From contig NC_135719.1 in the NCBI RefSeq assembly GCF_964656455.1, positions 73,892,283 to 73,956,282 on the forward strand: DNA of 64,000 bases. The letters run 5' to 3'. This DNA comes from Halichoerus grypus. Taxonomy: Eukaryota; Chordata; Mammalia; Carnivora; Phocidae. The first letter of the stretch is position 1. Every line of letters begins with the position of its first letter. Positions 57,900 to 64,000 of the stretch are shown piece by piece. The position numbers and the translations under genes were made by a program. A model generated the notes under the pieces. That model had not been told where the DNA came from and made no database searches. It saw nothing but the letters and a program-made list of their open reading frames with translations.

Positions 57900-58200
57900 A
57901 GCGGCACTGTCCAATAGAAATATAATGTGGGCCACATCTGCAATTTTAAGTTTTGTATAGCTAGACTAAAAAACTAAAAAGAATTAAAACCTATTTTTAC
58001 TTAACCCAACATACCCAAAATAGTATTTCAGCATGTAATCAATATTCTAAACTTATTAATGAGATATTTTACATTCTCTTTGTCATATTATGTCTTCAAA
58101 ATCCAGTGTATATTTTATAGTCATAGCATTTTCAATTCACAATAACCACATTTCAAGTACCTGATAGCCACATGTGTCTTGTAGCTGCCGTGTTGGATCA
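57900..58200 (+). repeat. hAT-like MITE, decayed
   Basis: Starts GCACTGTCCAATAGAAATAT, then ATGTGGGCCACATCTGCAAT, AACATACCCAAAATAGTATT, ATTAATGAGATATTTTACAT, and ends CACATTTCAAGTACCTGATA, GCCACATGTG, CGTGTTGGATCA. The words CTGTCCAAT and TGTTGGA form partial inverted ends. I know this as a common eutherian nonautonomous hAT repeat but not its exact name. Confidence 0.65.
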
Positions 58201-58430
58201 CATGTGTGTATAGTGTGAAGAGTTTGTACCATACTATTTAATATGTCATTATAGAATGCCATTATGTTTGCCTGGTGTTTCCTATGTGTCAGTCCTTTCC
58301 CAGCTAGTTGCTAGGTTCTTTGAAGAATTATAGAGTTCTGTATCTTTGGGATACAGTGCCCAAACACAGTGGTCATTGAGTAAAGGTTTGCTGTTGAGCA
58401 GTTTGGATGCATTTAGAAATCCTAGAAGGA

Positions 58431-58642
58431 GGAGCGCCTGGGTGGCTCAGTTAGTTAAGCATCTGCCTTCAGCTCAGGTCATGGTTTTAGGGGATGGAGC
58501 CCCGTGTTGTGTTCCCTGCTCAGTGGGGAGTCAGTTTCTACCTCTTCTTCTCCCTCTGCCCCTCCCCACAACTCGTGCTCTGTCTCTCTCAAATAAATAA
58601 ATAAAATCTTAAAAAAAAAAATAAACTTGTTAAAAAAAAAAA
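58431..58642 (+). mobile_element. Can-SINE with a double A-tail
   Basis: A full SINE flanked by the perfect 16-bp duplication AGAAATCCTAGAAGGA at 58415-58430 and 58643-58658. After the first A-tail there is a second segment, TAAACTTGTT plus A12, still inside the duplication. Confidence 0.94.
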
Positions 58643-58966
58643 AGAAATCCTAGAAGGAAAAATGCATAGACAACGTGATTTCCTTGTCTTTGTGCTACTT
58701 TTATCACTCTGTGTTGTGTATCCCATGATGTAAATTATCAGAGTATGTGGAATAATGCCATTTGCAGACTGGTATTAATAAATCTGCTCTGGCACTACTG
58801 TGAATAATGCAAGAGGCAAAAACAAGGGGGAATATTGCATGTGGTAATACTTCCCTTATGGAATAAACAATCAGATTAAAGTGCTTCTAGGTATGAATGA
58901 AGAGCAATATAATCTCACCACCATACTTAAAAATGTTTACTTACCAATAAACAAAGGATAGTAGTT

Positions 58967-59163
58967 CAGGGGCGCCTGGGTGGCTCAGTCGGTTAACTGT
59001 CTGACTCTTGGTTTCGGCTCAGGTCATGATCTCAGGGTCCTGAGATGGAGCTTCATGTCCAGCCCGGAGTCTGCTTGAGTGTCTCTCTCTCCCTCACCCT
59101 CTGCCCCTTCCCCCGCTCGCACTCTCCTCCCCCCCCAAATAAATAAATAAAATCTTAAACAAA
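58967..59163 (+). mobile_element. Can-SINE
   Basis: A + strand SINE of the variant with GTCTGACTCTTGGTTTCGG. Duplication ATAGTAGTT at 58958-58966 and 59164-59172. Confidence 0.92.
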
Positions 59164-59984
59164 ATAGTAGTTGACTTTTGATTTACAATTCTGTTGTGGA
59201 AGTAGAGGTTGCTTTCAAGATACAACTGGGGAACTTACACCGCATGGCATACCACATCTAGTATGCTACATGATCCTCGGCTCTTTCTACAGACCTTTGA
59301 AACTATGACATCGTAAATAATTTGTCACATTTCTGGCCTGGACACTTTTAAAAATTTCGATGAGAATCAAATTATACAGCACAAATACAGAAGACTTTCA
59401 GACCATATAAACCCACATTGCAATAATATTGTAGATTCAAGTGGAAGGTGGATTTCCAAACATAGTCTGTTTCTTATAGAGATATAAGAAAACACAGTTT
59501 ATAATATGGAAAAATTTTCCAAGTTACAATGAAAGGAGCAGAGATTTTAAAAGATACAACTCAGTGAATCACTGAAAATCCTAGAAAAGGCTATTTTGTC
59601 ATTTTATAGTTATATTATCTAAAAAACAACAACCAAAAGCCTTAAAAAGTATCCTGATCGGCAGGTTGACAACAGTTAGTACTTTCCATTTTATATTACA
59701 TTATTTGACTGATAATGTGTTTTTCTGTATATGATAAAGATAAAGCAATGTAGAACATTCCAATTTACATCCACTTCCATGTTGAAAAGCCGCCTCTCAA
59801 ACACATCCCACAAAATATGTTCACAGACACAACTAAAGACAACTTTAATCACTTCTCTACGTTGGAGCATTTCCTTTAATTTTCTAATTTTCAGCTTTCC
59901 TGCCAAAATTCTAAAAAAAGGTTTGAGCAGATTTTATTTTCTTCATCAATCCTTTCTGAACAGAGATACCTCTTCTTTCTCTGA

Positions 59985-60190
59985 ATTCCCTTAGCAAGTT
60001 CTATGTGGACACAGACTTGGTATTTACCATAATCTTCTCTTCATTATGGTTCTTTTTCCACATGCCTATATCTGAGCTCTACAATACAATTATAAGCTTC
60101 TTGAAGTCATAGGCCATGTCTTATTCATCTCCTGTAGCTCTCAGGAGATCCTTGGATAGAAGAAACATTCAATAAATGTGCTAGAAATCA
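59985..60190 (+). repeat. possible L2/MIR 3' end
   Basis: AAGCTTCTTGAAGTCATAGG, CCATGTCTTATTCATCTCC and AAACATTCAATAAATGTG follow the typical 3' end of L2/MIR elements. The upstream pyrimidine-rich part fits L2. Confidence 0.55.
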
Positions 60191-63116
60191 TGATGATTTT
60201 GATCATGATTTACAGGAATGTCACAGCAGACGAATGACATGTTATAGCAATGTTGGCCATTATGAATGCAGAGTAATATTTTTATATTCCGTCTTCATTC
60301 CTTGGCTATCTTTTTAAATAAATGTGCTTAGTGTTTCACCAGCATTTTCATTCCAAAAACTCAAGTTGAATGTATTTTTAAAAATTAAAATAAAAACTTT
60401 AAAAGTCTAATTCTATTCTAGCATCAAAGCTTTTTCTCCCTTGCAGTTATATTTTAAGTGTTTTTTAGTGTTTTTAGTGTCTAGCCATAGTTAAGATTCT
60501 AGTTTACAAATACATATCTACTGTGGGTTTTTTCCAAATTTAATAATATCCTGAAACCTAATTTTGTGTATTGGATTCATTTAAAATGTGGTTGCTACTC
60601 AGAAATTTTGGAGGAAAGTAGATTGCATCAGACGTAACATTTAAACTAAACCCAGAAGTTAAAACTCTCTATAAGTAAGAAAAACAGAAAGACTTCAAAT
60701 AAGAGGCATGAGAGCCAAAGGAAGTTAATGTGCAGTACAAAGTCATTTGGCCTCATGAACACCCCGCCCAATGGATTCAGCTGTAAGAAAATGAAGCATG
60801 TGAAATGCACAGGGAGCAATGCGAGTATATGGGCTTACTGATGCCAGACTACAGTAGGGGCTCAAGAGTAAGAGGCCATTGATGAGAAGAAGGTTTGGAT
60901 TAACTGTGACCTTGAAGTTACCCCTGGAAAGTGAGTAACACTCAGTTGTGAGAGGTGCATTAACCTCTTCAGACCACTAGGGTTCAAAGTGTTCCATAAG
61001 GGGTAATTTATTAAATGGGTCCTAATTGCTTGGTAATGTACCTTCCAAAAGTCACTTCTCTATGCTATGATTAGGCCTGGGACTTGCCAAGTGCTGTCAT
61101 TCTCTTTGTAACTCCATAATGGAACTCTAGGATGTGGGAAGTAGATCCATTGAACAGTTACGTGTCTAATCAGTGTTCAGAGTCCTACCAACAGAGCCAG
61201 GCAACCTTTCATTTAATCGTCCAGTGTGTAAACACAGAGATACAAATTTCATATATCTTGTAGTGAAATATGCCTTTTACTAAATACATATACATTTTAA
61301 TAGAATAAGGATATAACTTTTTAAATTTGAAAAGATTGACACAATTTTAAGATTTGTAAATGTATCCATTTTGTTAGATTCTTTCTTAAATGTATAAAAA
61401 TACACATGCTTTTTGTTTTCCTTAGCTACAAACAAACTTTCTTTTGGCCCCTTTGTTTCACATGAAGTCCAATCAACATGACTTTATTTTTGGGTTCCAA
61501 GACAAAACAGGGTTGGTTTATCAGCCCATCCACGGGTATCACAGATACACACCAGAACTACTTCAGCCCTGGTTTTGTTAATTAGCAAGGCCAGCAGAGG
61601 GAGTGCAAGAGCATTGTTACAAAAACAAAATAAAAATTTTTAAAAATGATCATGATAATTAGAAGTAGAAAATCTGATGTTACACTACAGAAGATTATAT
61701 AGCAAGATCTAAATATGGATGCAGTCTTGGTAATATCACACAGGTAATATGCTAGAACCGAAGAGACAGGCCTGGTAGTCACTGTCGTAGTCTTCGGATA
61801 TTTGTGAACTCACCAAACAGAGCTGTGCCTCACTCTTTCTGTCTTGAAAATGGCTGGCACGGTAGCTTCTAGTAAGATAAGAAAGGCTTTTGTTTTCCTT
61901 AGGGAAGAGTGATTACTTAAATATTGGGAATTAGTGTCACAAGAAGGAAGCTGATGTCTGTTCTGTCTTTCAGAGCTCCAGGTCACTTCTTAGTTTTGAC
62001 CATGTGTGAAAATACCTTGGTGGTATCCCCTAATGCCCTAAGAACAAGGGTTTGATTAAATCACGGAGTTAGACACATTTTTTAGCATGAATGAACAGAA
62101 ATGATTAGGCTCCAAAGTAGCATAGGGATGCCTTTACATCAGAGAGAAGTTAAATATTTGAATCCCGTACTTTGTTTTATAATTCCTATTCCAGACCATT
62201 TAAAGAAGTGACACATTTTCCAAACATGTCTCCAGACGTTTGTTACGACAGAGTTCTGTTCAAATCGGACACTTACTGCTTTGTGGTGATTTAGAACCCC
62301 AATTTCACCCTTAAGGGAATTTGCTAGAGTTGTGTTTTCCAGAAGTCTTCAGTAGTGTTTCTTACGAGATCATTTGTGTAGCCCTCATAACCACTTTTTC
62401 CCAGAGGGCATCTTTGACAAAATGATAGCCAAAACAAGCCGGCCTTTATACCATACTAAGCTAAATAAAATCTTTCTTTGTTCTAGAAGTTTGGGATAAT
62501 CTTGAGGATAGTGCAACTTGCCTGGAAGTTTACCAGGAAAAGAGTTTGGAAAGTAAATATTCAGTTCTGTTTTCTCCAGTAGATGTCACTTTCTGTACAT
62601 AGGATATCAAGATATATAAGATGCACAGTATTCCTTACAATGATGTCAAAAAAAAACTTTGAGTTCCAGCTATACGTAACAATTTTTAAGCTTTTATTGG
62701 TATTTTCTAGTATTAGAAAACTTAAGGAATTGTAAAGGCAAAATGAATGCTATTAATTGTCTTAACCATATTTCTGTCTAGCTTTAGCAATGGCCATTAA
62801 GCATAGCACGTGACACAGTATTGCTAGTGCATTTTCAACAGTTACAGAAAGCTAAGTATTATTCCACATCACAGCATAAAATTAATTTGCCAAAAACAAA
62901 CACGGTTGCTGAGTAAATAAGCAGTCATTAATAATATACTGCATACTTACCAAGAATCTAATTAAATATGGGTTCATGTAAACTATTATGATTTCAAGAG
63001 TTATTCTTCCTTGGTCCTCTATATCATTTTGATATTCACATCGGCCTCATATGTCTGAGAAAAAAAATTTAGTTCTCCAAAGTGCTTCACTATGTAGCAA
63101 GAGATAGCAGCCCTGG

Positions 63117-63155
63117 AATGAGAGAGAGAGAGAAAGAGAGGAAAGGAAAAGAGAA
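63117..63155 (+). repeat. (GA)n purine-rich tract
   Basis: GGAATGAGAGAGAGAGAGAA followed by AGAGAGGAAAGGAAAAGAG. Imperfect polypurine run. Confidence 0.85.
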
Positions 63156-64000
63156 ACAATTATAAACCTTAAAAATAGCATTTTTATGACATCCAAATGT
63201 ACAAGAATGAAAATCAAATGATGGAAGAATATTAATAGTTAGAATTATATTCTTCCTAAAATACTTCCAAAATTTTCTAAACATAAGCCTCATTATGCTG
63301 TTCTATTTGTATTCTGACGCAATTGAATTTAATATTTGAGTTGTTTTAATAGATGACTTTGAAATGACAGAGGAGAGTACATTTTTGTTTCTTATTGATC
63401 GAAGCAAGATTTTGCTTGTAGCTACTATAACTTGAAATAATAGGAAAGGCTACAGAGGCTTTTTAAAATGTTGATGTCTGGGTCACATCTGATTCAGTCG
63501 TTGTATTGACAAATGTGATTTGATAATTGCCAAATTAAGCTCAAGAGAAAATTAGTTAAACAACTACTTTTATTTTTAGATGCTTCAAACAAAAGATACG
63601 AAGTTTGGTAGCAAATAATGATAGGGTGCTAGAACAAAAATTTCCTAAGAAGGCAAAATGGGCATGTAGCTTTTACAAAACAAAGGAATCTATCTGGTCA
63701 TCAAAATAAACAACATTCAAAACAGTCTCTTTGGGTGTTAAATATTTTGTGCAGAGAGTAAACCCAAAGAGCTGGATTGTTATCTGAGGTAAAGATTTCT
63801 TGACATGTTAACTGGGAAGTGCTACCATTCTTGTGTATCCTTGGTTAAAACAAAGAGATTATAGGCTTTGAGTAATAAGGGGATTTAGAGGCTTTCACCT
63901 TTAGGCTACTGATTCAACTTCATTTCAGGATGAGGAGATCTAAATCCTGAATGTACCCAGGCCGTGTAGTTTACTTTTAATTCAGCCTGAATTAGGATCC

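Larger units (their letters stand above)
59173..64000. other. mostly unique sequence to window end
   Basis: Apart from the L2/MIR-like tract and a purine repeat listed separately, I recognise no mobile element in 4.8 kb, and no exon, CpG cluster or RNA gene. The open frames here are short and A/T-driven. Confidence 0.55.

Overview
The window looks like nuclear DNA from a caniform carnivore. About 25 copies of a lysine-tRNA-derived Can-SINE are present. Their 'GGGCGCCTGGGTGGCTCAG' heads and 'CTGCTCAGCGGGGAGCC' bodies resemble the arctoid type (bear, seal, panda or mustelid) rather than the dog or cat type; this subgroup call rests on memory of the families, not on a search. Several short, 5'-truncated L1 copies end in the carnivore L1 3' UTR. 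I found no intact protein-coding gene, no structural RNA gene and no CRISPR array. Nearly every open frame is a short chance ORF, an antisense read of a repeat, or a piece of a dead transposon. The window is best read as an intergenic or intronic stretch built from layers of transposable elements.

Layout. 1-1.5 kb: a decayed Tigger1 DNA transposon split by a SINE. 2.6-8.6 kb: an old L1 (ORF1, ORF2, 3' end) on the + strand, carrying a long hairpin and a nested stack of three SINEs and two further L1 pieces. 9-16 kb: two SINEs, a MIR, a compact set of overlapping palindromes, an unidentified coding-like relic on the minus strand, and a SINE with no A-tail. 16.5-20 kb: a second old L1 holding a young L1 and a SINE. 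21.8-24.3 kb: a MER5-like MITE, an L2-like tract and a GC- and CpG-rich L1 5' region on the minus strand. 25-31.5 kb: a long minus-strand L1 with an internal inverted segment, invaded by six SINEs, a young L1 and a hAT MITE with a perfect 8-bp target duplication.

31.5-41.4 kb: mostly unique sequence with a (TG)21 tract, a SINE, a 76-bp L1 insertion, a 1.1-kb L1 and an older L1 3' end. 41.5-46.5 kb: a minus-strand L1 3' end abutting a decayed ERVL-type endogenous retrovirus (protease tail, reverse transcriptase with a mutated YxDD box, probable 5' LTR). 46.5-51.8 kb: a repeat-poor island. 51.8-59.2 kb: one young L1, six SINEs (one without a tail) and a hAT-like MITE. 59.2-64 kb: unique sequence with an L2/MIR-like tract.

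No genes act together here; the information is insertion history. Young SINEs sit inside older L1, Tigger and young L1 copies with clear target-site duplications, so relative ages can be read directly. I did not find a convincing new biological system. The most unusual items are the SINEs lacking tails, the template-switch-like hairpins, the inverted block inside the 25-31.5 kb L1, and three coding-like relics I could not identify.
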